Positions 6,948-14,668 are shown, numbered from the stretch's first letter. The stretch: DNA of 16,882 nt from Desulfovibrio sp. (GCA_031282465.1 JAITDR010000063.1:1-16882), one strand, 5' to 3'. The notes: a model not told the origin generated them from the sequence alone. A program made the numbers and translations.

Positions 6948-8174
6948 ATGCTGTTGTACCGGATACGGCGGGGAAGGAACCTTTCCCCTTTGAAGGCGTA
7001 TGCCGCCGCGCCCGCGGTCCTCGCAGCCCCAGGCGCATTGCGGGCCGCCGTGACAGCCGCGCTGCTCCCCGCAACAGCGGACGCTTTGCGTACAGTTGCC
7101 GCAGCGTTGCCGCCTCTTGCGGCGCGAACCGCATTGCGGATTGTTGCGGCTGCGTTGCTGCTTCCCGCGGCAACCCTACGGCAACGAATTGCGACGGCAA
7201 TGCCGTCGATTGTCGCGGCTGCGTTGCTGCTTCCCGCGGCAACAGGCGCGTCGGCGGCCTTTGCCGCCGCCCCGACGCCGTATGCCGGCAGCGCGCTGTT
7301 CTCCGCGTCCGGCGAGTTGCGCGCCGTTGACCCCTTGCTGACCATTTTCTACAATGCGTCGACCTTCGGAGAAACGCGCCCCTGCCCGACCTGCGGCAAC
7401 GGCACGTACGGCGGCATGGCCCGCCGTGTCGGGCTGTTCCGCGAATACCGCAATGCGGGCAAGCCCTGTCTTGTGCTCGCAGGACCCTACGAGTTCACCG
7501 CCGACGATCCGTTCTGCTACGGACACCTTGCCGAAAAAGGCCGCCGCGCGGCCTCGCCTCCTGCCGCCGAAGCCGTCTTTGCCCGCAAACTGCAGGCGAT
7601 GCTGCAGGTAGACGCCGGCTGGATTTCCCGCAACGCGGCCGCGTGGCTGAATAACGCCGCCGGCGGCATTCCCGCGGGATATCTCGAAATCAGCGGGGAA
7701 CCCCGCGACAAAATCGTGCGGACCCCGGCCGGACCCGTAGGTATCGTCTTCTTCCCCGAAGGCCCCGTGCCCGGCAAAGCGCCGACGCCGGATCAGGAGC
7801 GGCAGGTTCTGGAAAAGGGCAGAACACTGCGCGGGCAGGTGCCGTTGCTTCTCGGAATCAGCCCTTGGGGTCTTGTGGCGGAAAAAAACTTTTTGCCCAA
7901 GGCCGGCGGTATTTTCGACTGTATTCTGGGCGGCGGCGAAGGGGTGGGCTTCGGCTTTTCCCTGGCCGAAAAGGTTCCCGGCCTTATCTGGCTGCGTCCG
8001 GACGGCAAAGGACGCGCCGTGAACGTGCTTGAACTGAACAGCATGCCGGGGGGCAAAACGCCTTTTGTCTGGGAAGAAGGCAGAACATTCAACGCCCGGC
8101 TGGATTTCATGGGCGAAAGCGTCCCGGCGGACAAAGCGGCCCTTGAACTTATCCGCAGGCAGGAAACCAACTAG
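6948..8174 (+). CDS. Exported UshA-like metallophosphoesterase-fold protein, probably non-catalytic
   Basis: The mature part resembles the 5'-nucleotidase/UshA family. TIFYNASTFGE lies where the family has its first metal-binding D-x-H strand, NGTYGGMARRVGLFREY matches the GGLARR helix, PVGIVFFPEG fits a core strand, and a later core segment with FDCILGGGEG is followed by KGRAVNVLEL. The usual metal ligands (D-x-H, GNHE and GHxH) are not visible, so hydrolase activity is doubtful. C146 and C149 form a CPTCG motif; I recall UshA-like families with selenocysteine members, but this is unverified. The start is unsettled. ATG 6948 lacks a good ribosome site and gives 408 residues with a long Ala/Leu-rich leader; ATG 7200 gives a compact signal-peptide-like start, MPSIVAAALLLPAATGASA. 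The leader contains repeated hydrophobic units. The stop lies 35 nt before repeat copy 2. Confidence 0.6.
   Translation: MLLYRIRRGRNLSPLKAYAAAPAVLAAPGALRAAVTAALLPATADALRTVAAALPPLAARTALRIVAAALLLPAATLRQRIATAMPSIVAAALLLPAATGASAAFAAAPTPYAGSALFSASGELRAVDPLLTIFYNASTFGETRPCPTCGNGTYGGMARRVGLFREYRNAGKPCLVLAGPYEFTADDPFCYGHLAEKGRRAASPPAAEAVFARKLQAMLQVDAGWISRNAAAWLNNAAGGIPAGYLEISGEPRDKIVRTPAGPVGIVFFPEGPVPGKAPTPDQERQVLEKGRTLRGQVPLLLGISPWGLVAEKNFLPKAGGIFDCILGGGEGVGFGFSLAEKVPGLIWLRPDGKGRAVNVLELNSMPGGKTPFVWEEGRTFNARLDFMGESVPADKAALELIRRQETN
7139..7243 (+). repeat. Direct repeat inside the leader of the UshA-like gene
   Basis: A 36-nt sequence at 7139-7174 recurs at 7208-7243 with a single mismatch (T7145 against C7214), a period of 69 nt or 23 codons. 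Both copies are in frame and encode the hydrophobic unit IVAAALLLPAAT. Two more diverged versions lie upstream in the same leader, read as TVAAALPPLAAR and AVTAALLPATAD. The unit looks like the hydrophobic core of a signal peptide copied several times. Confidence 0.85.
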
Positions 8175-8209
8175 TACTTTGTAACATATGAATTGCCGCA
8201 TCGGCCCCA

Positions 8210-8282
8210 ATGAGGGGGTCCGGGGGAAATCATTTCCCCCGGCGGGGTCCGGGGCGGCGCCCCGGCCGCCGGAGGCGTAAAA
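8210..8282 (-). repeat. Intergenic hairpin repeat, copy 2 (inverted, with extra hairpin module)
   Basis: This 73-nt element lies between the UshA-like gene and pyruvate kinase and is the reverse complement of the element at 3451-3500. Positions 8210-8242 match the complement of 3468-3500 at all 33 bases, and 8266-8282 match the complement of 3451-3467 at all 17. Between them this copy has 23 extra bases (8243-8265) that contain a second hairpin, CCGGGGC-GGC-GCCCCGG (8249-8265). The element is thus modular. It may act on the 3' end of the UshA-like transcript or be part of the pyruvate kinase leader; function is not known. Confidence 0.85.
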
Positions 8283-8334
8283 ACAGGTGTTACCCGGTAC
8301 TGGGAAATGTCTTCAGACCGTAAAGGAATTTTTA

Positions 8335-9741
8335 ATGAAAACTAAGATAGTGGCCACCATCGGACCTGCATGCAACACGCCGGAAAAACTCTCGCAGCTT
8401 ATCGATGCCGGAGTCCGCATCGTGCGCCTGAATTTCTCGCACGGCACGGCCGCGGATTTTTCGGCCACCATCAAGACCATCCGCGACCTTGAGGTGAAAC
8501 ACGGCATCCCGATAACCGTCATGCAGGACCTGTCCGGACCGAAAATCCGCATAGGCGCGATTGAAGAGGGGTCGCTGAGCTTCAGCAAGGGCGACCTCGC
8601 CTTTCTGGGGCCGGAGCGTCCGCAACGAAGCGATATGCAGTATATCCCCTTCGACAAAAAGGAACTGCTCGACGGCATGGAAAGCGGCGACAGGATTGTG
8701 CTGGCCGACGGCACCCTGCAGTTCCTGGTCGATTCCAGGGTAAGCGGCGGCGTGGTCATGGAAGCCGACAACAGCGGCATCGTGACCTCCCGCAAGGGTC
8801 TGGCCCTGCCCGGCAAACATATCATGCTGCCCGCCTTGACGGACAAGGACAAAAAAGACCTGCTCGACGGCCTCGCTCTGGGCGCGGACGCCGTCGCCCT
8901 GTCCTTCGTCCAGACCCCGGAGGACGTGCTTGAGGCCCGTTCCATGATCAAGAAGGCCGGCTACGCTATCCCCATCTGCGTCAAGCTGGAACGCAAAAAC
9001 GCCGTGGACCGTCTGGAGGACATCCTCGCCGTCGCGGATATAGTCATGGTAGCGCGCGGCGACCTGGGCATTGAGTGCCCCATGCCCACGCTTCCCACCA
9101 TGCAGAAGCGCATCATAGCCGCCTGCAACAACGCGAACAAACCGGTCATCGTGGCCACGCAGATGCTGCTCTCCATGGTCAACAACCCCATACCCACCCG
9201 TGCCGAAACCACCGACGTGGCCAATGCCGTGCTCGACGGCACGGACTGCGTCATGCTCTCCGAAGAAACGGCCATGGGCCGCTTCCCCGTCGAGGCCGTA
9301 TCCTTCATGTCGGCCATCACCGCCGAAGCGGAAGCCCTGTTGCTGGAGCGCACCCACCTTTCCCGGTACCACATGCCGGACACGGCGGCGGACTTTTTCT
9401 CCTATTCCGCCTGCCTGCTGGCGGAACGCCGCAACGCAAAGGCTATTGTGGCCCACAGCATGAGCGGGGCAGCCGCGCGCAGCCTGTCCTCGCAACGTCC
9501 CAGGCAGCCCGTTTACGGACTGACCCCCGACCCGAAAATGCTGCGGCATCTCAATTTTTCCTGGGGCGTGCTGCCGCGTACGGCGGATGCCTCCCTGCCG
9601 GGCCACCTGGAAAGAGCGGAACGCTTTATCGATGCCTGCCCCGAACTCGACAAAGGCGACCTCTGCGTGATTACGGCCGGACAGTTCCGCAAGGACCAGG
9701 TATCCTCCGGCACCAACCTCGTAAAAATGTATACCAAGTAG
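8335..9741 (+). CDS. pyk: Pyruvate kinase
   Basis: Pyruvate kinase converts phosphoenolpyruvate and ADP to pyruvate and ATP, the last step of glycolysis, in the cytoplasm. The 468-residue length is typical. Landmarks in order are KTKIVATIGPA at the N-terminus, VRIVRLNFSHG (substrate and K+ binding), QDLSGPKIRIG, the catalytic lysine K217 with metal ligand E219 in VKLERKNAV, D243 in MVARGDLGIE, and NKPVIVATQMLLSM with the TRAETTDVANAVLDGTD block. A complete C-terminal domain follows. The start is ATG 8335, with AAAGGA at 8322-8327 at good spacing; an in-frame ATG-less extension to a TTG at 8287 has no support. The leader includes repeat copy 2. The HD-GYP gene follows after 5 nt and is probably cotranscribed. 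The type of allosteric control cannot be read from sequence alone. Confidence 0.97.
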   Translation: MKTKIVATIGPACNTPEKLSQLIDAGVRIVRLNFSHGTAADFSATIKTIRDLEVKHGIPITVMQDLSGPKIRIGAIEEGSLSFSKGDLAFLGPERPQRSDMQYIPFDKKELLDGMESGDRIVLADGTLQFLVDSRVSGGVVMEADNSGIVTSRKGLALPGKHIMLPALTDKDKKDLLDGLALGADAVALSFVQTPEDVLEARSMIKKAGYAIPICVKLERKNAVDRLEDILAVADIVMVARGDLGIECPMPTLPTMQKRIIAACNNANKPVIVATQMLLSMVNNPIPTRAETTDVANAVLDGTDCVMLSEETAMGRFPVEAVSFMSAITAEAEALLLERTHLSRYHMPDTAADFFSYSACLLAERRNAKAIVAHSMSGAAARSLSSQRPRQPVYGLTPDPKMLRHLNFSWGVLPRTADASLPGHLERAERFIDACPELDKGDLCVITAGQFRKDQVSSGTNLVKMYTK

Positions 9742-9746
9742 CAGCG

Positions 9747-10748
9747 ATGCCCGATGCCGATGCCCTTGCCGCCGTTGCCGAGGAATACTACCAGATAAGC
9801 GACCCCATACTGGACAGTTTCCCCAGGTATCGCCCGCCCCTGGACCTCTTTGTACTTGATGAAAAAGTGGCCCAGCTCCTCACATATTGCCGCAAGGACA
9901 CGCGCCTGTCCAACGAGCAGGTCGACGAAATCCACGCCCTGTGCGCCGCCGGAAACCTTTTCGTCTCACGCAAGGATCACCCCGTCTATTCGCAGCATAT
10001 CGTCAAACAGCTTGATCTGGTACTCGTCGACCGCAACCTCAAGGAAGCCGAAGTTGCGGATATCTGTATCCGCGCCCTGGATCAGCACCTTTTGGAGTTT
10101 TTCGAGCAGCCGGTGAAGACCCTGTTCGAGCAGTTGCATCGCGACGTGCTGGTGCTGACCGAATACCTGTGGACGGACATGCACAGGCTTCGTCTTTTTG
10201 TCCGCCGCCTGCACACAGGAAAATTTTCTCTGAGCAGGCACTGTATCAATACCATGAGCGTGGGACTGTGGCTCTTTGTTTATCCAGTCAACGAAAACAT
10301 GAAGCGCAAAGAACTGGATCAGGCAGCTCTTGCTCTGCTTCTGCACGATGTGGGCATGGCCAAGGTGCCTGCTTTTATCCTCAATAAAACAACACCGCTC
10401 AAGCCGGAGGAAAAAGAAAAAATACCTCCGCACACCGTCACCGGATATAAACTCATGCACAAGCTTGACCAGAGCTTTGATTTGATGCGCCAGGCGACAA
10501 TGGAACATCACGAACGCCTCGACTCCTCGGGCTACCCGCAACACAGCAAGAGCATAAGTTCTTTCGGGCGGCTGACGGGCGTGGCCGATGCCTTTTCGGC
10601 CATGATCCAGGAAAGGACATACGCCGAAGCCATGGCGCCGGTCGACGCGGCGCGGGAATTGGCGGATGCCAAAACTCGCTTTGACCTCTCCTGTTCGGGC
10701 AAAATCCTGGCTTCGCTCATGAACGACAGCTTCGGCAAAGTGCAATAG
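9747..10748 (+). CDS. HD-GYP domain protein, probable cyclic-di-GMP phosphodiesterase
   Basis: This 333-residue protein has about 170 residues of unrecognised helical N-terminal region followed by an HD-GYP domain, a metal-dependent hydrolase that degrades cyclic-di-GMP. Key residues are H200-D201 in LLLHDVGMAKVP and the HHExxDxxGYP motif H254-H255-E256...D259...G262-Y263-P264, read as MEHHERLDSSGYP. An earlier candidate metal histidine lies in SLSRHCINTM. The usual DGSGYP is DSSGYP here, a mild variation that should not remove metal ligands. No receiver domain or membrane helix is visible, so the input signal is unknown. The ATG at 9747 lies 5 nt after the pyruvate kinase stop, without a strong ribosome site, which suggests translational coupling. 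It is the natural counterpart of the GGDEF enzyme at 4713-5579. Confidence 0.87.
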   Translation: MPDADALAAVAEEYYQISDPILDSFPRYRPPLDLFVLDEKVAQLLTYCRKDTRLSNEQVDEIHALCAAGNLFVSRKDHPVYSQHIVKQLDLVLVDRNLKEAEVADICIRALDQHLLEFFEQPVKTLFEQLHRDVLVLTEYLWTDMHRLRLFVRRLHTGKFSLSRHCINTMSVGLWLFVYPVNENMKRKELDQAALALLLHDVGMAKVPAFILNKTTPLKPEEKEKIPPHTVTGYKLMHKLDQSFDLMRQATMEHHERLDSSGYPQHSKSISSFGRLTGVADAFSAMIQERTYAEAMAPVDAARELADAKTRFDLSCSGKILASLMNDSFGKVQ

Positions 10749-10783
10749 CGCCGTCTGCGCGTACTCCGGTCGGCATAACCGTC

Positions 10784-11431
10784 ATGAATCCCGCAGACGC
10801 ATCCCCGGCTTGCGAACAGGCTGCCCGGCCGGCCTTTTGTTTGCTGCTCATACTGTTGTGCATTTTCGGCACGTCCGCGTACGCCGCGCCGGCGCACCGG
10901 TTGATCGTCGACCCCCCTCCCGTGTTGCGCACGGCCGAAGGCTTCCTTGTCGCGGACATCTCCATAGCCGTCGACAACGAAGCGGGCCTGCGCGACCTGC
11001 TGAAAGACGGCGCGCTCCTTGAATTGGAAATACAAGCATCCGTGGAACGCCTGCGTTCTCTGCTCGGCAACGCCGAACTCGAACGGCAGACGCGTGCTTT
11101 CCTCCTCCGTCACGATCCCCTGAGCCGCGAGTTTCTGCTGTCTGCGCCCGGTGCGCACGATGCCGGCGATATGCGGGACAGAAACCTCACCCGCCTGCTG
11201 CATGCGGGCTGGAAAAAACTCACGCTGCCCCTTGTCCCGCTGAAGACGTTACGCGCCGAAGGCGAAGACGAGGAATTCGCCGTAGAGTTGCGCGTTACCC
11301 TGCGGCACGCCGACGTGCCGCCGTGGTTGCAGAAGAACTTTGTTTTCTGGTCTTCCGAAGTGGCGCCGCAACTGCACTTCACTCTGCCGTTCGCATTCGA
11401 CGCCGCGGCCGATGAACCTGCGAGGCCGTGA
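10784..11431 (+). CDS. Secreted DUF4390 family protein
   Basis: This is a 215-residue exported protein. A hydrophobic segment, FCLLLILLCIFGTSAYA (residues 18-34), with an AYA-AP cleavage site marks a signal peptide, so the mature part is likely periplasmic; there is no lipobox cysteine at the cleavage point. The body is beta-rich and contains VADISIAVDNEAGLRDLLKDGALLELEI and FAVELRVTLRHADVPPWLQKNFVFWSSEV, which agrees with DUF4390, a family of unknown function. Its stop codon overlaps the start of the sensor kinase (TGATG at 11429-11433). This tight coupling, which I recall as common for DUF4390 next to NtrY-like kinases, suggests a role in signal sensing by the kinase or in the same envelope process. 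No catalytic motif is apparent. Confidence 0.75.
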   Translation: MNPADASPACEQAARPAFCLLLILLCIFGTSAYAAPAHRLIVDPPPVLRTAEGFLVADISIAVDNEAGLRDLLKDGALLELEIQASVERLRSLLGNAELERQTRAFLLRHDPLSREFLLSAPGAHDAGDMRDRNLTRLLHAGWKKLTLPLVPLKTLRAEGEDEEFAVELRVTLRHADVPPWLQKNFVFWSSEVAPQLHFTLPFAFDAAADEPARP

Positions 11432-13656
11432 TGCGCTCCGGGCAAAACGTTCCGTCCGACAACGCCCCGCCTTCCCTCTCCGAAGCCGAACTCCTCGCAA
11501 GGGACCGCAAACGCAGACGCAGGGAACTGCTGTTCGCCGCCCTGGCTTTTCTGCTCGTCCTGCTCCTGACCTGGGTGCAGTTTGAGCAGTTCAGGTCGGG
11601 CGACAGCCTGTTCGTGGTCATGTTCAACGTCAACTTCGTGCTGCTCATCGGTATTTTGCTGGTAGTGCTGCGCAACGCGTTCAAACTGCTGCTGGAACGC
11701 CGGCGCGGCATCCTGGGATCGGGGTTGCGCGCCCGTCTGGCGGCGGCCTTTGTGGCCTTTTCCCTCCTGCCCTGTCTGCTCATGTGCCTCATCACCACCA
11801 AGTACGTACAGCTTTCCATGGATTTCTGGTTCAAGGAGCGCGTAGAAACCTCCATGGCCACGGCCCTGGAACTGGTCGGCGCCCTGTACGAGCGCACCGG
11901 GCAATCTCTGGTGCGCCGGGTGGAAAACATCAAGGCGGTTCTGGAGGAAGCGGGAACGGACGCGGAAAGCGAAGCGGGCCGGGAATTGATGCGGACCAAA
12001 GCCCGCGAATACGATACCGGCCCGGTCGCCGTCTTTGATGCGGCAGGCTATGCGGGCGGAACACCTGCGGACGATACGGCGCTTGCGGCCGCAAAGCAGG
12101 CGGGCGAAAAGCCTGACAGGGAAAAAATCCGCCTGCAGGGCTATGATATTATGCGCATTTCCACGGAAACGCAGGACTATATGTTCGCAGCCGTCGCTCT
12201 GGACGCGGAGGCCGAACGACTGCTCCTGGCCGGTGTGGAACTCGGTCCCGGCTTTTCCGCCGGCACGGAGCTGGTCGTGCGCGGCTCACGGGAATACAGC
12301 CACCTGCGCAATATCAAAAATCCGCTGAAACTCATGCTGTACAGCAGCCTGGGCGTCCTGACGGCGCTGATTATTCTGGGGGCCGTCTGGTTCGGCCTCC
12401 GTCTGGCGCGGGAACTGACCTCGCCCGTTTCCGCCCTGGCACGGGGCACGGAAAGGATTGCCGCAGGCGACCTCAGTGTGCGCCTGACGGAAGACCGGCA
12501 GGGCGAATTCGGAATGCTCATCCGGTCGTTCAACAGCATGGCCTCTGATCTGGAGGAAAGCCGCCGGGAAATTACGGACGCGTACAACCTTCTCGAGCAG
12601 CAGAACCTGGAAACGGCGCGGCACGGCAAATACATGGAAACCGTGCTCGACAACATTGCCGCAGGGGTCGTTTCCTTTGACGACGAAGGCCGCATATCAA
12701 CCGTCAACAAGGCGGCGGGCGAGATACTGAACCTGGACCCCAAGGCCGTCGTCGGGCGGCGGCTCGGCGAACTTCTGCCGGAAGCCTACGGCGTCGTGGA
12801 CAAAGCCGTGCGGGAACGCCTGCGCCGGCGCGGCGAGTCGCGCAACCGGCAGAGCGTCGACCTGAGCATCGCCGGGGAAGAAAAACGCCTGCTCCTGAAT
12901 ACCGTGGGCTTTGCCGCCGGGGACGCATACCGCGGGGCGGTGGCCGTTTTCGAGGACATCACGGAGCTTGAGCGCATGCAGCGCATGGCTGCGTGGCGCG
13001 AAGTCGCGCGACGCATCGCCCATGAAATCAAAAACCCCCTGACGCCCATCAAACTCTCGGCCCAACGCCTGGCAAAAAAATTCGGTCCTCTCGTCAGGGA
13101 TCAGGCGTTCACGCAAAGCACAGAACTCATCGTCCGGCAGGTCGAGCACCTGCAAAGCATGGTTCAGGAATTTTCGGCTTTCGCCAAACTTCCCGAAGTC
13201 AGGCCCCGGCCGGACGACATCCTCGCCCTGTTGCGGACCGTGCTGGAGCTTTACCGCAACAGCCACGCCGAAATACGCTGGGAACTCGTCACGGCGGACA
13301 CGCCGCCATCCCTGCCTATGGACGGGGAGGCCATGAACAGGGCTTTTATGAACATACTGGGCAATGCCGCCGAAGTTCTGGGCCGGGGAAGCAACGTCGA
13401 CCCGCTGGTGCGCGTCACGGTATCCTGCCCGCCTGCACTGAACCTTGTGCGCATCGACGTGGCGGACAACGGCCCGGGGCTGACGGAAGAGGAGCGCTCG
13501 CGCATCTTTGAGCCGTATTTTTCCCGCAAAAAAGGCGGAACCGGCCTCGGACTGACCATCGTGCGCTCTATCGTCACGGACCATCGCGGCTATGTGCGCG
13601 CCTTGCGCAATGAAGGCGGCGGCACGGTGATCAGCATGGAATTACCCCTGAGCTGA
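11431..13656 (+). CDS. NtrY-like membrane sensor histidine kinase
   Basis: This 741-residue kinase follows the NtrY plan. Three helices lie near residues 33-50, 61-80 and 100-120. A roughly 180-residue extracytoplasmic region follows, then a fourth helix (about 303-327), a HAMP domain (327-380) with ERIAAGDLSVRL, and a PAS domain (about 400-515) with MAGVV-like sequence VLDNIAAGVVSFDDEG. The phosphoacceptor is H531 in RRIAHEIKNPLTPIKLSAQR. The ATP-binding domain shows the N box NILGNAAEVL (641-650), DNGPGL (679-684) and FEPYFSRKKGGTGLGLTI. It autophosphorylates on His and passes phosphate to a response regulator, typically NtrX-like, but none is encoded beside it here: the next gene is on the other strand. 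The preferred start is ATG 11431, overlapping the DUF4390 stop; GTG 11428 is one codon earlier. The signal sensed is unknown. Confidence 0.93.
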   Translation: MRSGQNVPSDNAPPSLSEAELLARDRKRRRRELLFAALAFLLVLLLTWVQFEQFRSGDSLFVVMFNVNFVLLIGILLVVLRNAFKLLLERRRGILGSGLRARLAAAFVAFSLLPCLLMCLITTKYVQLSMDFWFKERVETSMATALELVGALYERTGQSLVRRVENIKAVLEEAGTDAESEAGRELMRTKAREYDTGPVAVFDAAGYAGGTPADDTALAAAKQAGEKPDREKIRLQGYDIMRISTETQDYMFAAVALDAEAERLLLAGVELGPGFSAGTELVVRGSREYSHLRNIKNPLKLMLYSSLGVLTALIILGAVWFGLRLARELTSPVSALARGTERIAAGDLSVRLTEDRQGEFGMLIRSFNSMASDLEESRREITDAYNLLEQQNLETARHGKYMETVLDNIAAGVVSFDDEGRISTVNKAAGEILNLDPKAVVGRRLGELLPEAYGVVDKAVRERLRRRGESRNRQSVDLSIAGEEKRLLLNTVGFAAGDAYRGAVAVFEDITELERMQRMAAWREVARRIAHEIKNPLTPIKLSAQRLAKKFGPLVRDQAFTQSTELIVRQVEHLQSMVQEFSAFAKLPEVRPRPDDILALLRTVLELYRNSHAEIRWELVTADTPPSLPMDGEAMNRAFMNILGNAAEVLGRGSNVDPLVRVTVSCPPALNLVRIDVADNGPGLTEEERSRIFEPYFSRKKGGTGLGLTIVRSIVTDHRGYVRALRNEGGGTVISMELPLS

Positions 13657-13668
13657 GAAAGCCCGGCG

Positions 13669-14538
13669 TCAGCGCTGCCGCCTCTGCCGCTCCGCGTCTT
13701 CCGGGCACTTGTCGGCAAAGCGGGATATGGTCCAGGCCAGGCCGAGCAGGTACAGGCCGGCAAGCACGCAGAGCAGCGCCCCCGTCAGGTGCTGCGCCCC
13801 CATGGACATACGCATGAGCAGGGTACTCACGGCATAGCCGGAATTCCTGAAGGTGGCCTGGAACGAGGGCATGTAATACTGGCCCGCCAACACCAGAAGG
13901 ATGTCCGTAAAAATGAGTACCGTGTAGAAAATGTGAAAAAAGACCGTTTTTTCCCCGGTGACGGCCATACGTCCCAGGTCGTAAGCTCCTCCGAGGACAA
14001 AGGTCAGCAGGAGAAAAAGGGAAATGTATTTCTTGGCGCAGACGTAGCCCCTGATGTTGCTGTGCCCGTAAGGCGTGTGCAGCCGGCGGAAAATGCCGCG
14101 GAAGGCGAAAAGCAGCAGGCCCGAAACGGCCGTCACGCCTATCTGCACAAGCAGAAGCGGGTCCTGGTCCAAAGACGCGCCGGCGTTGAGCAGACTGATG
14201 TCCGTAAACGATTCGCGCAGGAGCAGCAGGGCCATGATTTCAAGTTGCTTGCCCATGGCCTTGGATACGGAATCCGCGACTGTGAAGATCAACTCCAGAA
14301 CTTCTACGACCAGAATCAGGCTGAAGGCCATGCGTATGGCGTCGAAGGGACTGCGCGGCACCGCGCGGGCATACGGTTCCGGCAGCAGGCCCCAGGCATT
14401 CAGCACAATGGCGCACGCGGAGCCTATAAATACGACTACCAGAACGCCGTATATACGCCGCAGCGTTGCCGGGCATTCCCAATGCTCACGGAGGGTGTCG
14501 TAGCACCATACCGGCAGACATGACGGATGTTCTGACAA
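13669..14538 (-). CDS. Integral membrane protein of unknown function
   Basis: I do not recognise this family. The 289-residue protein has about six predicted membrane helices, roughly at residues 28-48, 65-88, 128-146, 168-190, 197-220 and 250-272. A notable loop between helices 2 and 3, ADSVSKAMGKQLEIMALLLL plus the following RESFTDISLL, is amphipathic and may be conserved. The C-terminus is highly charged. The start appears to be TTG 14538; no ATG occurs in frame before the second helix, and the weak AAGGCAG upstream is the only ribosome-site candidate. The stop lies 12 nt from the stop of the convergent sensor kinase, leaving no room for a terminator between them. The flavin reductase gene lies upstream on the same strand, 130 nt away, so they could be cotranscribed. 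Confidence 0.72.
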   Translation of the reverse strand: MSEHPSCLPVWCYDTLREHWECPATLRRIYGVLVVVFIGSACAIVLNAWGLLPEPYARAVPRSPFDAIRMAFSLILVVEVLELIFTVADSVSKAMGKQLEIMALLLLRESFTDISLLNAGASLDQDPLLLVQIGVTAVSGLLLFAFRGIFRRLHTPYGHSNIRGYVCAKKYISLFLLLTFVLGGAYDLGRMAVTGEKTVFFHIFYTVLIFTDILLVLAGQYYMPSFQATFRNSGYAVSTLLMRMSMGAQHLTGALLCVLAGLYLLGLAWTISRFADKCPEDAERQRRQR

Positions 14539-14607
14539 GGTTGAAATCTGCCTTGTTGCGGCTTCGCCGGCCGAAGGGCGCCCTTGGGCTTTGCCCGGAG
14601 GCAGCGG

Positions 14608-14631
14608 GCGGACCGCGGGGGCACGGTCCGC
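14608..14631. other. Hairpin in the gap between the flavin reductase and membrane-protein genes
   Basis: GCGGACCG (14608-14615) pairs perfectly with CGGTCCGC (14624-14631) around an 8-base loop. A second palindrome, AAGGGCGCCCTT, is at 14574-14585. Both sit in the 130-nt gap 14539-14668 between two minus-strand genes. Neither is followed by a T-tract on either strand, so a simple intrinsic terminator is not supported. A processing site or attenuator-type structure is possible. Confidence 0.5.
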
Positions 14632-14668
14632 TCAAACGGAATCGACGACGGCCGAGCCGCTTGCAGGC

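Noticed and set aside
6424..7242. A 272-codon minus-strand frame across the HU gene and the repeated leader
   Set aside because: It is antisense to HU, and its repeated peptide merely reflects the direct repeat and GC-rich leader on the other strand.
8332..9606. A 424-codon minus-strand frame opposite pyruvate kinase
   Set aside because: A GC-rich antisense shadow of a certain gene, with no recognisable domain.
9075..10748. A 557-codon open frame running through the second half of pyruvate kinase into the HD-GYP gene
   Set aside because: Upstream of 9747 it reads the pyruvate kinase gene in the wrong frame and gives His/Arg-rich nonsense; the real HD-GYP start is ATG 9747.
14608..14631. Perfect 8-bp hairpin as an intrinsic terminator of the flavin reductase gene
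   Set aside because: No T-tract follows on the minus strand, so it is listed only as a structure.
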